Assembly (NCBI RefSeq): GCF_026167665.1
Contig: NZ_CP098740.1
Span: 2,232,001 to 2,296,000 of the forward strand
Direction: 5' to 3'
Origin: Streptomyces drozdowiczii
GTDB lineage: Bacteria; Actinomycetota; Actinomycetes; Streptomycetales; Streptomycetaceae
DNA: 64,000 nucleotides
In this document: positions 55,705 to 64,000 of the stretch, in pieces
Layout: each line of letters begins with the position of its first letter
How positions within the stretch are numbered: the stretch's first letter is position 1
Translations under genes and position numbers: made by a program
Notes under the pieces: generated by a model
Told to the model about the DNA's origin: nothing
The model's input: the letters and a program-made list of their open reading frames with translations, nothing else
The model's database searches: none

Positions 55705-56462
55705 CCGCGATGGTGAAGGCCGAGGGCGTCCACAAGTCCTTCGGCGCCGCGCACATCCTCAAGGGCATCGACCTGGAGGTCGCCCCGCGGGAGGTCTTCT
55801 GCCTGATCGGCCCGTCCGGTTCCGGCAAGTCGACGTTCCTGCGGTGCATCAACCACCTGGAGCAGATCAGCGCCGGACGGCTGTACGTCGACGGGGATCT
55901 GGTGGGCTACCGCCAGAAGGGCGACAAGCTCTACGAGCTCAAGGACAGCGAAGTCGCCCTGAAGCGCCGGGACATCGGCATGGTCTTCCAGCGCTTCAAC
56001 CTGTTCCCGCACATGACGGCCCTGGAGAACGTCATGGAGGCGCCCGTCCAGGTGCGCCGCGAGGCCAAGGCGGTCGCCCGGGCCCGTGCCGAGCGGCTGC
56101 TCGACCGGGTCGGCCTCCGCGACAAGGCCGGGAACTACCCCTCGCAGCTCTCCGGCGGGCAGCAGCAGCGGGTGGCCATCGCCCGGGCGTTGGCCATGGA
56201 GCCGAAGCTGATGCTCTTCGACGAGCCCACCTCGGCGCTCGACCCGGAGCTGGTCGGTGACGTGCTCGACGTGATGCGGGGCCTCGCCGAGGACGGCATG
56301 ACGATGATCGTCGTCACGCACGAGATGGGCTTCGCCCGCGAGGTCGGCGACGCGCTGGTCTTCATGGACGACGGCGTGGTGGTCGAGTCGGGCCACCCGC
56401 GCGACGTCCTGACCAACCCGCACCACGACCGGACGAAGTCGTTCCTGTCGAAGGTGCTGTAG
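55701..56462 (+). CDS. Polar amino-acid ABC transporter ATP-binding protein
   Basis: A 253-residue ATPase of the GlnQ/HisP type: Walker [11 protein letters not shown]-loop [10 protein letters not shown], signature LSGGQQQRV, Walker [13 protein letters not shown], and switch His in VVTHEMGFA. The short insertion after [16 protein letters not shown] is typical of some actinomycete members. It completes the import system with the two preceding genes; a perfect hairpin follows the stop. Confidence 0.97.
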   Translation: MTAMVKAEGVHKSFGAAHILKGIDLEVAPREVFCLIGPSGSGKSTFLRCINHLEQISAGRLYVDGDLVGYRQKGDKLYELKDSEVALKRRDIGMVFQRFNLFPHMTALENVMEAPVQVRREAKAVARARAERLLDRVGLRDKAGNYPSQLSGGQQQRVAIARALAMEPKLMLFDEPTSALDPELVGDVLDVMRGLAEDGMTMIVVTHEMGFAREVGDALVFMDDGVVVESGHPRDVLTNPHHDRTKSFLSKVL

Positions 56463-56471
56463 GGATTACCG

Positions 56472-56509
56472 GAAGGGCGGTACGGACCCCGTGGTCCGTA
56501 CCGCCCTTC
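56472..56509. terminator. Terminator between the ABC operon and the anti-sigma-like gene
   Basis: A perfect 16-bp stem (56472-56487 with 56494-56509) and a 6-nt loop start 10 bp after the ATPase stop, ending in TTCTT. It can serve both convergent units. Confidence 0.9.
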
Positions 56510-56525
56510 TTCCGTGCGGGCGGCG

Positions 56526-57299
56526 TCACCGCTTCGGCAGCAGCTCCGGACGCAGCATCAGCTCGCGCAGCTGGGCGCGGGTGAGCGGCGGGGTCTTGAG
56601 CAGCGGCCCCCGGACGATGTCGGCCTCGAAGCCGGTGCTGTCGCGTACGCCGAGCTGCGAGCCGTCCGCCAGGGTGAGCCGGGCGGCCAGCTCCGGCCCC
56701 CACTGCGGGGTGCCGTCGCCGTAGTCCATGTCGTCGCTCCAGATGGTGAGCACCCGGCCACCGGACAGCTCCTCGCGGACGCAGTTGTCGCGGGCCGGCT
56801 CGCCGTTCGTAGGCTTGCACAGGTTCGCGACCGGCGCCCCGCCGCCGAGCTTCTTCCGCACGGCCTTCGCGTCCATGACGTCGATGGTCAGATACCCGAC
56901 GCCGCCGTCCTGGCGGATCTCGTACTGCCCGTCGAGCGGCCCGGTCCTGGCGGGCTCGGGCGGCGGCGGCGAGACATGCTTGATGATGTCCGCGAACGAC
57001 ACCTCTTCGACGGTGCCGGTCAGATGCGGCAACAGCTTGAGCAGCCGCACGTCCCGCGGCGACTCACCGGACTCCTGTGCCAGGGACCCCACGGACGAGG
57101 TCCGCGGGGAGGCCGGTCCCGAGGTGAGCTGGGGCACGACGAACGCCCCGGCCGCCACCGCGCACACCGCCGTCGCCGTCACAGCGGCGCGGCGCCGCCA
57201 CCGCACCCGGGCCGCCTTGGCGAACACCGCTTCCGTGCTGATGACGGGCCGTCCGGCCTCGTCGGCGGCCTTCCCCAGCAGCTCACGCACGTCACTCAT
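56526..57299 (-). CDS. Single-pass membrane protein, probable partner of the SigE-family sigma factor
   Basis: A 257-residue protein. The N-terminal ~35 residues (MSDVRELLGKAADEAGRP onward) are cytoplasmic, a single transmembrane segment follows (AVTATAVCAVAAGAFVV, ~39-56), and the remaining ~200 residues are extracellular with two Cys (LCKPTN and DNCVREE) that could form a disulphide. It overlaps the sigma-factor gene by 4 bp. This layout fits a sigma-factor-linked membrane regulator, but it has no ZAS motif, so an anti-sigma role is only suggested by position. Confidence 0.75.
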   Translation of the reverse strand: MSDVRELLGKAADEAGRPVISTEAVFAKAARVRWRRRAAVTATAVCAVAAGAFVVPQLTSGPASPRTSSVGSLAQESGESPRDVRLLKLLPHLTGTVEEVSFADIIKHVSPPPPEPARTGPLDGQYEIRQDGGVGYLTIDVMDAKAVRKKLGGGAPVANLCKPTNGEPARDNCVREELSGGRVLTIWSDDMDYGDGTPQWGPELAARLTLADGSQLGVRDSTGFEADIVRGPLLKTPPLTRAQLRELMLRPELLPKR

Positions 57300-57784
57300 A
57301 CCGATACCTCCGCCATCTCGGCGCGCAGCGCCGCCAACCCCCGAGCCGTGTGGCTCTTGACCGTGTTCTCCCGCATCCCGAGCGTCGCGGCCGTGGCCTC
57401 GACGCTCAGGTCCTCCCAGTAGCGCAGCACCAGGACCGCCCGCTGCCTGGGCGTGAGCCGGGCGAGCGCCGCCCGTACCGCCAGGCCGGTGTCGGTGTCG
57501 GGTGCCTCGACGGCCCGCTCGGGCAGCTCCCCGTACGCCTGCTCGCGGCGCCAGAACCGGCGGCGGCCCGCGATGAAGGTGTTGACCAGGGTCTTGCGCG
57601 CGTACGCCTCGATGTTGTCGAGCCGCCCGTGCCGCCGCCCGCCCAGCACCACCTTGACCAGGGTCGTCTGGACCAGGTCCTCGGCCTCGTGGCGGTCGCC
57701 GCAGAGCAGGAACGCGCTGCGGAACAGGGCGGTGCGCCTGCCCTCCACGAAGGCGTGCAGCGCGGCGTGGTCATCGCTCCGCAT
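57296..57784 (-). CDS. SigE-family ECF RNA polymerase sigma factor
   Basis: A 162-residue ECF sigma factor. Region 2 has LFRSAFLLCGDRHEAEDLVQTTLVKVV, region 4 has LARLTPRQRAVLVLRYWEDLSVEATA and GMRENTVKSHTARGLAAL. The ATG at 57784 follows GGAAGGA; an extension to 57826 has no support. It belongs to the small SigE-type group (distinct from S. coelicolor SigE itself), usually encoded with a membrane protein of the kind found here. Targets unknown; autoregulation is usual. Confidence 0.92.
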   Translation of the reverse strand: MRSDDHAALHAFVEGRRTALFRSAFLLCGDRHEAEDLVQTTLVKVVLGGRRHGRLDNIEAYARKTLVNTFIAGRRRFWRREQAYGELPERAVEAPDTDTGLAVRAALARLTPRQRAVLVLRYWEDLSVEATAATLGMRENTVKSHTARGLAALRAEMAEVSV

Positions 57785-57994
57785 CCGGTTGTCCTTCCCC
57801 CGGCCCGCGGGCGCGGACCGTCTCACCCTTCCAGTGCGGTGGCCGGCACGGCGGGTTGCACGCGTACGGGGATATTTTCGGGCGGCACCGCGGCCTCCCG
57901 GACGCCCCGCCCCTCCCCCGTAATACCCTGTACGCTGAGCGACCCATTACGCCCGCTTCGCACCACCGCTGGACCGACGCCGTAAGGACACCTC

Positions 57995-58624
57995 GTGGAA
58001 CTGGCCTATTACGCGGACTACGCCGTGCGCCTGGTCAACACCGAGCAGCCGGCCCGGAACACGGACGCCCTCACCTCGGTCGACGCGGTCCGGGAGCTGT
58101 TCGGCCCGAGCGGCCAGGCGGCCCGGCGGGCGACCGACGCGGACGTGACCCGGTTCCGTTCCGTACGGGCCAGGCTGCGCGCGGTGTTCGAGGCGGCCGA
58201 CACCGGGGACGAGCGGCTGGCGGTGGACCGGCTGAACTCGCTGCTGATGGAGTTCCCGGTCAGCCCGCAGATCTCCGGGCACGAGGAACGGGACGCGGAC
58301 GGCAGGCCGGACTGGCACATGCATCTGGCGGACCACCCGTCCAACGCGACCGCCGGGTACGCCGCGATCGCCTCCATGGGCCTGGCCTTCCACCTCACCT
58401 CGTACGGCGTGGACCGGCTCGGACTGTGCGAGGCCGCGCCGTGCCGCAACGCCTACCTCGACACCTCGACCAACCGTTCCCGCCGCTACTGCTCGGACCG
58501 CTGCGCGACCCGGGCGAACGTGGCGGCCTACCGGGCCCGCAAGCGCCTGGAGACCGAGCGCGCCGCCGACACCGGGCGCAGCGCGGAGACCGCCCAGGTC
58601 ACCACCCCGCGCACCGAGCGCTGA
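57995..58624 (+). CDS. CGNR zinc-finger, putative stress-induced regulator
   Basis: A 209-residue protein (GTG start at 57995). The ABATE-type N-terminal half (LAYYADYAVRLVNTEQ, RLNSLLMEFPVSPQI) is followed by the CGNR zinc finger with LCEAAPCRNAYLDTS and RRYCSDRCATRANVAAYRAR, giving four Cys ligands. The family has been proposed to act as stress-related transcription regulators. Its last 97 bp overlap the convergent sodX gene, so transcripts of the two would be antisense to one another. Confidence 0.9.
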   Translation: MELAYYADYAVRLVNTEQPARNTDALTSVDAVRELFGPSGQAARRATDADVTRFRSVRARLRAVFEAADTGDERLAVDRLNSLLMEFPVSPQISGHEERDADGRPDWHMHLADHPSNATAGYAAIASMGLAFHLTSYGVDRLGLCEAAPCRNAYLDTSTNRSRRYCSDRCATRANVAAYRARKRLETERAADTGRSAETAQVTTPRTER

Positions 58625-58989
58625 TCCTTCGTCAGCGGCCGGTACCGCGCGCGGACCCGGGCCAGCACCAGCTCCTCGGGCACGGTCCCGTAGTCCGTGC
58701 TGTCCCCGCCCGCGTAACTGTTGTCCCCCAGCACCCACCAGCCCCCGGTCCGCCGCTCCACGGCCCGCTTCACCACCAGCAGGTCCTGCTGGAACGGATG
58801 GCGCAGAATCACCACGTCACCGGGGCGCACCGGCGCCCCGTACTGCACGAGCAGCCAGTCCCCGTGGTAGAGCGTGGGCACCATCGAGGGCCCCGTCACC
58901 TCCACCACCTGGAACGGCACCCGCCCCGCCAGCCCGCGCGCGGGCTGCTGCTCTTCGGCCGGTTCCGGCACGTCCGGCACCTCCCTCAT
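58528..58989 (-). CDS. sodX: Nickel-type superoxide dismutase maturation protease
   Basis: A 153-residue S26 (signal-peptidase-like) protease: Ser35 in VTGPSMVPTL and Lys74 in LVVKRAVE make the Ser-Lys dyad; WVLGDNSYAGGDSTDYG is box E. It removes the SodN propeptide to expose the nickel-binding His1. It is divergent from sodN across a 150-bp region. The last ~30 residues are basic and extended, and the gene runs 97 bp into the 3' end of the CGNR gene on the other strand. No transmembrane segment is present, as expected for a cytoplasmic maturation enzyme. Confidence 0.95.
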   Translation of the reverse strand: MREVPDVPEPAEEQQPARGLAGRVPFQVVEVTGPSMVPTLYHGDWLLVQYGAPVRPGDVVILRHPFQQDLLVVKRAVERRTGGWWVLGDNSYAGGDSTDYGTVPEELVLARVRARYRPLTKDQRSVRGVVTWAVSALRPVSAARSVSRRLRAR

Positions 58990-59139
58990 CTCCGTTCCTC
59001 ACAGGGTTTCGTACATTCGGCCACGGGACCCACACTCATCCCGGACTTTTGGCCTAAGCCCCTGGGGGCACTCGCGAAAACAGGCTTCTCACGGAGTAAT
59101 GTCCCACCTGAGAAGACGATCACGAGGAAGGACAGCTCA

Positions 59140-59535
59140 ATGCTTTCCCGCCTGTTTGCCCCCAAGGTGAAGGTCAGCGCCCACTGCGACCTGCCCTGCG
59201 GCGTGTACGACCCGGCCCAGGCCCGCATCGAGGCGGAGTCCGTCAAGGCCGTCCAGGAGAAGTACCAGGCCAACGAGGACGCGGACTTCCGCACGCGCGC
59301 GGTCCTGATCAAGGAGCAGCGCGCCGAGCTGGCGAAGCACCACGTCTCGGTCCTGTGGAGCGACTACTTCAAGCCCCCGCACTTCGAGAAGTACCCGGAG
59401 CTGCACCAGCTGGTCAACGACACCCTGAAGGCCCTCTCGGCCGCCAAGGGCTCGAACGACCCGGCCACGGGCCAGAAGGCGCTCGACCTGATCGCGGAGA
59501 TCGACAAGATCTTCTGGGAGACCAAGAAGGCCTGA
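59140..59535 (+). CDS. sodN: Nickel superoxide dismutase
   Basis: A 131-residue NiSOD precursor. The 14-residue propeptide ends in SA, and the nickel hook HCDLPCG begins at His15, giving mature His1, Cys2 and Cys6. The rest is the four-helix bundle (AQARIEAESVKAVQEKYQ, IEKIFWETKK-like end). It forms a hexamer that converts superoxide to oxygen and peroxide in the cytoplasm. In Streptomyces sodN is induced by nickel, with the opposite Fe-SOD repressed by Nur; I do not see a clear Nur box here. The hook depends on cleavage by SodX, encoded divergently. Confidence 0.97.
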   Translation: MLSRLFAPKVKVSAHCDLPCGVYDPAQARIEAESVKAVQEKYQANEDADFRTRAVLIKEQRAELAKHHVSVLWSDYFKPPHFEKYPELHQLVNDTLKALSAAKGSNDPATGQKALDLIAEIDKIFWETKKA

Positions 59536-59550
59536 TCTCCCGGCCCTGTT

Positions 59551-59589
59551 CCGGAGGGGTACGACCGCTCGGCGGTCGTACCCCTCCGG
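59551..59589 (+). terminator. Terminator after sodN
   Basis: A perfect 18-bp stem (59551-59568 with 59572-59589) and a TCG loop start 15 bp after the sodN stop. Confidence 0.9.
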
Positions 59590-59631
59590 GCGTTCGGGGG
59601 GCGACCGGGAGCTGTGGCGGAGGGGAACCGC

Positions 59632-60678
59632 TTGGATGTGTTCGTGTGTGTCGCGTGCGGTACGGAGCTGACGGCGCCGGTGTCCCGGGTCGCCCTCCCC
59701 GTCCATGCGCACTACGGAGCCTGGGAGGAACTCCATCCGCCGCTGATGGAGGCTGCCACGTACGCCGTGGACCCCCGGCCCACCGGACCGCCCTGGAAGT
59801 TGTGGGCGGAGGTCGGAGAGGACAAGGCGGCGCAGCAGGGTGTTTACGCCCCTGTCTACTCGGTCTCCTTCGGCGCGCGGGACCGGATCGTCATCGCGCC
59901 CGGTGACTCCCGGTCCATGGCCCTGATCCCCGAGAGGTGTGAGGGCTACTGCCGGGGCCTGGACGGGCGGGGCGGTCCCAATCTGGCATGCGAGGGGTGC
60001 GGGCGGGCCGTGGCCACCCGCATGGACGACTGCGGATTGTGGCAGGCGGTGTGGCTGGAGCCCGACGCGGTCACCCGACGCGCCTCGGGGCGGCCGGCCG
60101 GTCCAGCTCCCGGCTGGGCCGATCTGGAGCGTGCCGAGCACCGCGTCCCGCCCGTCGAGCCCGACGGGTCGTGGAGTCGCCGCTGGGAGGCGGCGGTCGG
60201 GGTGGCGCTGGCCCACCTCGTGGCGGCCACCGAGGGGCGGCCGGTGGCCCTTCCTCCCGGCCCCGTCGCCGACCTGCTGGGCCATGCCGTCGACCACTAC
60301 CTCCCCGCCGGGCCCGGAGCCCGGTCCGTGGGGCTGGCCGGTCCCGGGGTCCGCACACCCCGGCCCCGCCCCGACGTCCTCCTCGTCCCCCGCCATCCCC
60401 TTACGGGCGCGCCGTGGCGCCCACGCGGCGACGAGGACTCGGTGGTCCCGCTGGACAGCGGGGTCTGGGCCTACCTCGCCCACCCGGGCGAGACCTCGCC
60501 GATGCCCGCGACCGGGGTGCTCCCGGAAGGCGTGCTGCGCGACGACTACCCCCTGCCACCGCGCCCTTGGCGCCCGCTGACGCCCCACCGCTGCGCCTTC
60601 GCGGACACCCTGGCCGGGCTACCCGCCGCACGCGGCCTGCGGCTGCGCGGGTATCGCGACGCGTCCCGCCGGTCCTGA
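59632..60678 (+). CDS. Hypothetical zinc-ribbon protein
   Basis: About 348 residues. The N-terminus has CVACG, and a second CEGCG lies at ~120, together a possible zinc ribbon (four Cys). No enzyme motif is visible; there are Pro-rich stretches and a conserved-looking C-terminus (PHRCAFADTLAGLP). Similar proteins are widespread in Streptomyces without known function. The start is uncertain: TTG at 59632 has GGAGGGG 6 bp upstream, GTG at 59614 and GTG at 59638 are alternatives. It follows the sodN terminator and is probably independent. Confidence 0.65.
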   Translation: MDVFVCVACGTELTAPVSRVALPVHAHYGAWEELHPPLMEAATYAVDPRPTGPPWKLWAEVGEDKAAQQGVYAPVYSVSFGARDRIVIAPGDSRSMALIPERCEGYCRGLDGRGGPNLACEGCGRAVATRMDDCGLWQAVWLEPDAVTRRASGRPAGPAPGWADLERAEHRVPPVEPDGSWSRRWEAAVGVALAHLVAATEGRPVALPPGPVADLLGHAVDHYLPAGPGARSVGLAGPGVRTPRPRPDVLLVPRHPLTGAPWRPRGDEDSVVPLDSGVWAYLAHPGETSPMPATGVLPEGVLRDDYPLPPRPWRPLTPHRCAFADTLAGLPAARGLRLRGYRDASRRS

Positions 60679-60793
60679 ACTCGGCCCGGATCGAAGCCTC
60701 GTTGGTCGCGGACGGCCATGGCCGTACAGAGGGCGACGGCATCACCACCTGGATCCCGGCGCCAGGCTCGCGCGGCATCTGGCGTGAACGCAC

Positions 60794-60831
60794 GAGCGGC
60801 CGGGCCCCCGCCGACAGGGGTCCGGCCGCTC
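60794..60831 (-). terminator. Terminator after the metallopeptidase gene
   Basis: A 15-bp stem (60794-60808 with 60817-60831, one G-U pair) just beyond the stop at 60850 on the minus strand. Confidence 0.8.
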
Positions 60832-60849
60832 AGGTATTACTGGGTCAGG

Positions 60850-63708
60850 TCAGCACTTGCCCGCCGGGCGGTCGCGCTTGACCAGGTTGGTGAAGCCGGT
60901 CGTGCCGTCCAGCCACAGGACTCGGTCGCCCTCGTCGGCCGCGCCGAAGACCTGGTCGCCGCGGTTGCAGGAGACGCGCTGCGGCGCGGTCCTGCCGTCG
61001 GGGTCGACCTGGTAGAGCTTCGGCAGGGTCGCGTTGTCGTACGAGGTGGCCGGCGGCAGCGAGGTGATGGAGACCGCGTCGTCCGAGGCGGTCAGCGAGT
61101 AGGCGGGGAGGGCGCCGGGGCCGGACTCGGGGGTCACGGTGACCGGGTTCGTACCGTCGAAGTCCGCGCGGCGCACCGCGGCCTCGCCGGCGTCGGTCAC
61201 GTCGTTGTCCTCGATCCAGAAGACGCCGTCGTCGGTGACGGCGGTCTGGCCGACGCCGTACACCTTGGCCTTGTCGATCGGCATCAGCGTGGTCTTGCCG
61301 GTGGCGGTGTCCAGCACCTCGATGCCGAGCTTGTAGCCGTCGGGCTCGGGGTACAGCTTGGCGTAGGCGATCTTGCCGTCGTGGACGGAGGGGAGAGCCG
61401 TGGAGCCGACCGGGTTGGTGTAGAGCTCCTTGGTCTGCGAGGTGCGGATGTCGATGTAGCGGCCCTGCGTCATCCCGGTGCTCGGATTGACGTAGGTGTA
61501 GACGAGGTAGTTCCCGTCGATGGCCACCGCGTTGACGTTGGCGCCGACGCCGCCGACGACCTTGTCCACGCCGCCCTTGACCGGGCGGACGTGCAGGCTG
61601 ACGGACGTCGGGCCGAACTCCGCCCATGCGACGTTCTTGCCGTCGGTGTCGGCGTACACGTTGTAGTTGCCGTTGTTCGGGCTGACCAGCTGCGGCTTGC
61701 CCTTGCCGTCGGTGTTGCCGACCCACACCGAATAGGGCTCGCTGCCCTCCTCGTTGGAGCGCGAGATGGCGTACTTGCCGGCGGCCGCGCCGAGGCCGGT
61801 GCCCGCGATGTTGACCTTGGAGAGGATGGTGTCGGTGTCGACGCCGAGCGCCTTCTCCCAGCCGGGCACGATGCCGTGGGCGTCGAAGGACCGCTTCACG
61901 ATCTTGAGCTGCGCCTTGGTGGCGCCGAGTTCCTGCGCGGCGGCGATGACCGCGGCGCGGCCCTCGGTGAAGCCGTCGAGGGGGGTCATGTACGCGGTGA
62001 GGGCACGGTAGACGATCTGGTCGGCGAGGTCGGCGCCGAGGTCCTGGCGCATGTCCCACAGGGCGCCGGAGAAGATCGTGGAGTTGAGGTGCACGCCGCC
62101 GTTGTCACCGCGGTAGCTGACGCCGAGGAAGTCCTTCGACGTGGTGGCGCCGTCGTTGAGGTCGCGCAGGGCGCACTCGCGCGGGCCGGCCGTGGTGCAC
62201 AGGTCCTCGCCGAGCAGGCCCGAGTCCGGGTCGTCCATCGACTGGCCGTTGGCCTCCAGGTCGATGGCGTTGCCGAAGTAGTCCGAGATGGCCTCGTTCA
62301 TCGCGCCGGACTGGCCCGCGTAGACGAGGTTCGCGGAGTGCTGGGTGACGGCGTGCGTCATCTCGTGGCCGACGACGTCGGTGTCCGCGGAGAAGGTGCG
62401 GTAGTCGCCGCCGCCCTTGCCGTACACCATCTTGGTGCCGTCCCAGAAGGCGTTGTCGTACGACTTGCCGTTGGCGGTGACGCCGACGATCGAGTACATG
62501 TACCCGTCGTTGTCGTCCAAGCCCTTACGGCCGAAGTGGTCCTTGTAGTACCCGTAGACCTTGTTCGCGGCCCAGTGGGCGTCCACCACACCGGAGTTGG
62601 TGTACTCGGCCCCGAGGTCGGGGGTGGCCGACTTGACGATCTTGGCCGCGGCCGGCCAGACGCCGGAGGCGCTGGAGACGTCGGCGCCGTTCGCGTCCCA
62701 GGTCTGGAGCAGCGGGCCCTCGTACGGGTTGTCGGCGTCCCGGAACCCGTAGTCGTAGGTCTGGTACGTGCCGTCGGCACCCTTGTACAGGTTGAGGTCG
62801 ACCTTCTGGCCGTTGTACCGGACTCCGGAGCCCTTGACGACGAACGACGGGGCGGCCATCGGAGCGGCGGCGTCCGGGACCGAACCGGTCCTGCCCGCTC
62901 CGCCGGCGGCGCCACCGGTCGCGCCGAAGGACTGGATGCCGCTGTACTGCATGACCGGGAAGCCGGAGTGCGCGTCGATGTACACCTCCTGCTTGACGGC
63001 CGTGCCGTCCGCGGGGTTGGTGCCCGTGACCGTGATGTGGCGGGTCAGCACGCCCGTGCCCTGCGGCAGGATCGTGAGGTCGCCGGCCTGGCCGGCAAGG
63101 GCGGCCGCCTTCCCGTCCTTGCCGGGGGCGTGCAGCAGGCCGCCGCCGAGCTGCGAGGAGACCGCGCCGACCGCGCGCTCGATCGCGGTCTTCTCGGAGA
63201 CCTTCGGGGTGACCGTGCCCAGCCTCAGCTTGGTGAAGTAGTTGCCGGAGGTGCCGGTGACGGCGCGCTTGCCGTCCTTCTTGGTCATCCGGACGACGTA
63301 CTGGCCGCCGAGGACCTCGACGCCCTTGTACTTCTGCTGGAGGCGGACCGTCTCCTTGCCGCCCTTCCCGGTGGTGGTCCCGACGGAGGTCAGGTCCTTC
63401 GCCGAGGTGTCCGCGATGTGGTAGCGGCCCTTCTTGGCCTTGAGGTGGCCCCGGGCGGCGTCGGCCGCGCTGCCGGTGGCGGCGACCTCCTCGTGCAGAC
63501 CGGTGACGAGCGAGGGGGTGTCGGTCTCGCTGCCCGGCGTGGTGTCGGACGCGGCGGGGGCGGCCGACGCGGAGTCCGCGTGCGCTGCCGGCACGGCGGT
63601 GGCCATCAGGCCCGCCGTGGCCAGCAGCGCGGCTATGCCCTGTCCGACGACGACGCCGGTACGGCGCCCCTGTGATCCAACTGCTCGTCTGCGTGCTGAA
63701 GTCCGCAC
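60850..63708 (-). CDS. Secreted M4 (thermolysin-like) metallopeptidase with C-terminal propeller-like domain
   Basis: A 952-residue exported protease. The GTG at 63708 is chosen over an ATG at 63759 because GGAGGAG lies 5 bp upstream of it; it opens a twin-Arg-containing basic tail and a signal peptide (GIAALLATAGLMATAVPAAHA). An FTP propeptide (~60-240) precedes the catalytic domain: HEMTH at 448-452 and the third ligand Glu in GAMNEAISDYFG, with a downstream His in the active-site loop. The last ~330 residues, after the M4 domain, form TolB-like repeats (AYADTDGKNVAWAEF, IDGNYLVYTY, DGKIAYAKL) not found in thermolysin. It is divergent from a regulator at the window end. Confidence 0.92.
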   Translation of the reverse strand: MRTSARRRAVGSQGRRTGVVVGQGIAALLATAGLMATAVPAAHADSASAAPAASDTTPGSETDTPSLVTGLHEEVAATGSAADAARGHLKAKKGRYHIADTSAKDLTSVGTTTGKGGKETVRLQQKYKGVEVLGGQYVVRMTKKDGKRAVTGTSGNYFTKLRLGTVTPKVSEKTAIERAVGAVSSQLGGGLLHAPGKDGKAAALAGQAGDLTILPQGTGVLTRHITVTGTNPADGTAVKQEVYIDAHSGFPVMQYSGIQSFGATGGAAGGAGRTGSVPDAAAPMAAPSFVVKGSGVRYNGQKVDLNLYKGADGTYQTYDYGFRDADNPYEGPLLQTWDANGADVSSASGVWPAAAKIVKSATPDLGAEYTNSGVVDAHWAANKVYGYYKDHFGRKGLDDNDGYMYSIVGVTANGKSYDNAFWDGTKMVYGKGGGDYRTFSADTDVVGHEMTHAVTQHSANLVYAGQSGAMNEAISDYFGNAIDLEANGQSMDDPDSGLLGEDLCTTAGPRECALRDLNDGATTSKDFLGVSYRGDNGGVHLNSTIFSGALWDMRQDLGADLADQIVYRALTAYMTPLDGFTEGRAAVIAAAQELGATKAQLKIVKRSFDAHGIVPGWEKALGVDTDTILSKVNIAGTGLGAAAGKYAISRSNEEGSEPYSVWVGNTDGKGKPQLVSPNNGNYNVYADTDGKNVAWAEFGPTSVSLHVRPVKGGVDKVVGGVGANVNAVAIDGNYLVYTYVNPSTGMTQGRYIDIRTSQTKELYTNPVGSTALPSVHDGKIAYAKLYPEPDGYKLGIEVLDTATGKTTLMPIDKAKVYGVGQTAVTDDGVFWIEDNDVTDAGEAAVRRADFDGTNPVTVTPESGPGALPAYSLTASDDAVSITSLPPATSYDNATLPKLYQVDPDGRTAPQRVSCNRGDQVFGAADEGDRVLWLDGTTGFTNLVKRDRPAGKC

Positions 63709-63856
63709 GGTGCTCCTCCGGTTGCCACGAATGCGTGAACGGTTATCGGATGCCGACATGGAAGACCCGGAGCGGGATGTGAACAATGCGTTCCACCTGC
63801 AGACTTCTGTACGTGCACACTTGTGTGGCCTGCGCGCAGCGACGAAGATCGGGCAG

Positions 63857-64000
63857 GTGAAATGGGCTGACCTGGACGAACAGTGGCAGGCCCTCGGGCT
63901 CGGTGCGGACGAACTCCGGGTGTACGAGGCGCTGCTGAACAGCCCCGGCGACCGCACCCGGACGGCCCTCGCCCAGAGCGTCGGCCTCTCGCCCCGGCAG
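63857..64000 (+). CDS. N-terminus of a TrmB-like helix-turn-helix regulator (cut by window end)
   Basis: The first 48 codons of a protein that continues outside the window. The GTG at 63857 opens WADLDEQWQALGLGADELRVY, followed by EALLNSPGDRTRTALAQSVGLSPRQ, the start of a TrmB-type winged helix. In Streptomyces such regulators often carry a C-terminal LuxR HTH, and many sit divergent from secreted protease genes, as here. The 148-bp gap should hold both promoters. Confidence 0.7.
   Translation, partial: MKWADLDEQWQALGLGADELRVYEALLNSPGDRTRTALAQSVGLSPRQ

Noticed and set aside
58990..59139. A Nur (nickel) box between sodX and sodN
   Set aside because: Expected from biology, but no convincing TTGCA-type inverted repeat is visible, so none is annotated.
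60718..63675. An ~985-codon frame opposite the M4 metallopeptidase
   Set aside because: Antisense shadow of a well-supported gene with HEMTH and signal peptide; no ribosome site or domain.

Overview
The window comes from a high-GC actinomycete, almost certainly a Streptomyces. Three-letter periodicity is strong, GTG starts are common, and it carries a cvnABCD conservon, a nickel superoxide dismutase with its dedicated protease, a fused KGD-type 2-oxoglutarate dehydrogenase, a Lon preceded by an HspR-type inverted repeat, and many TPR/STAND signalling proteins. The gene order looks like the conserved chromosome core, from memory close to the S. coelicolor segment with lon, kgd and the malic enzyme gene; I have not checked this.

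Layout. 1-3976: a membrane-anchored pseudokinase/beta-propeller protein cut by the window edge, and a secreted NlpC/P60 hydrolase. 3999-9640: a conservon (cvnA-B-C-D) with a styrene-monooxygenase-like flavoenzyme as its last gene. 9993-13291: a PP2C-like protein, a MarR regulator, a GH25 lysozyme and a NodB-type lipoprotein. 13358-15778: Lon. 16042-19374: a small mixed islet (methyltransferase of lower GC, DUF4259, isochorismatase-fold hydrolase, damaged membrane gene, spermidine-synthase-like protein). 19610-25505: a two-component pair and the 2-oxoglutarate dehydrogenase gene.

25576-46840 is the most interesting part: about 21 kb of minus-strand genes, many overlapping by 4 bp. It holds a 62-residue precursor peptide, a radical SAM/SPASM maturase of the FxsB type, a separate HExxH enzyme of the peptide beta-hydroxylase type, two TIR-STAND-TPR proteins of the FxsT type, a CHAT protease, a Mg-chelatase-like ChlI/ChlD pair, a MoxR ATPase, a SAV_2336-type vWA protein, a trypsin fused to a VMAP-like C-terminus, and two small trypsin-co-occurring (Trypco1/CU044_2847-like) proteins. 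I read it as a peptide-modification (three-residue cyclophane) locus combined with a two-armed NTP-dependent conflict or signalling system. The precursor ends in an F-x-N-x-F variant of the FxSxx-COOH motif.

46954-64000 returns to core genes: DUF6104, a DUF4097/PadR operon with palindromes upstream, a Clp-N/HTH pair, a zinc-type dehydrogenase, NAD malic enzyme, a complete polar amino-acid ABC transporter, a SigE-family sigma factor with a likely membrane regulator, a CGNR protein overlapping sodX tail to tail, sodX/sodN, a zinc-ribbon protein, a large secreted M4-type metallopeptidase, and the start of a regulator running off the end.

Sequence quality. Four reading frames (pseudokinase, cvnA, the small membrane gene, the spermidine-synthase-like gene) break in the way expected if one base were missing from a short G or C run. 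This pattern is more like consensus error in homopolymers than four independent pseudogenes. I saw no tRNA, rRNA, CRISPR array or intact insertion sequence.
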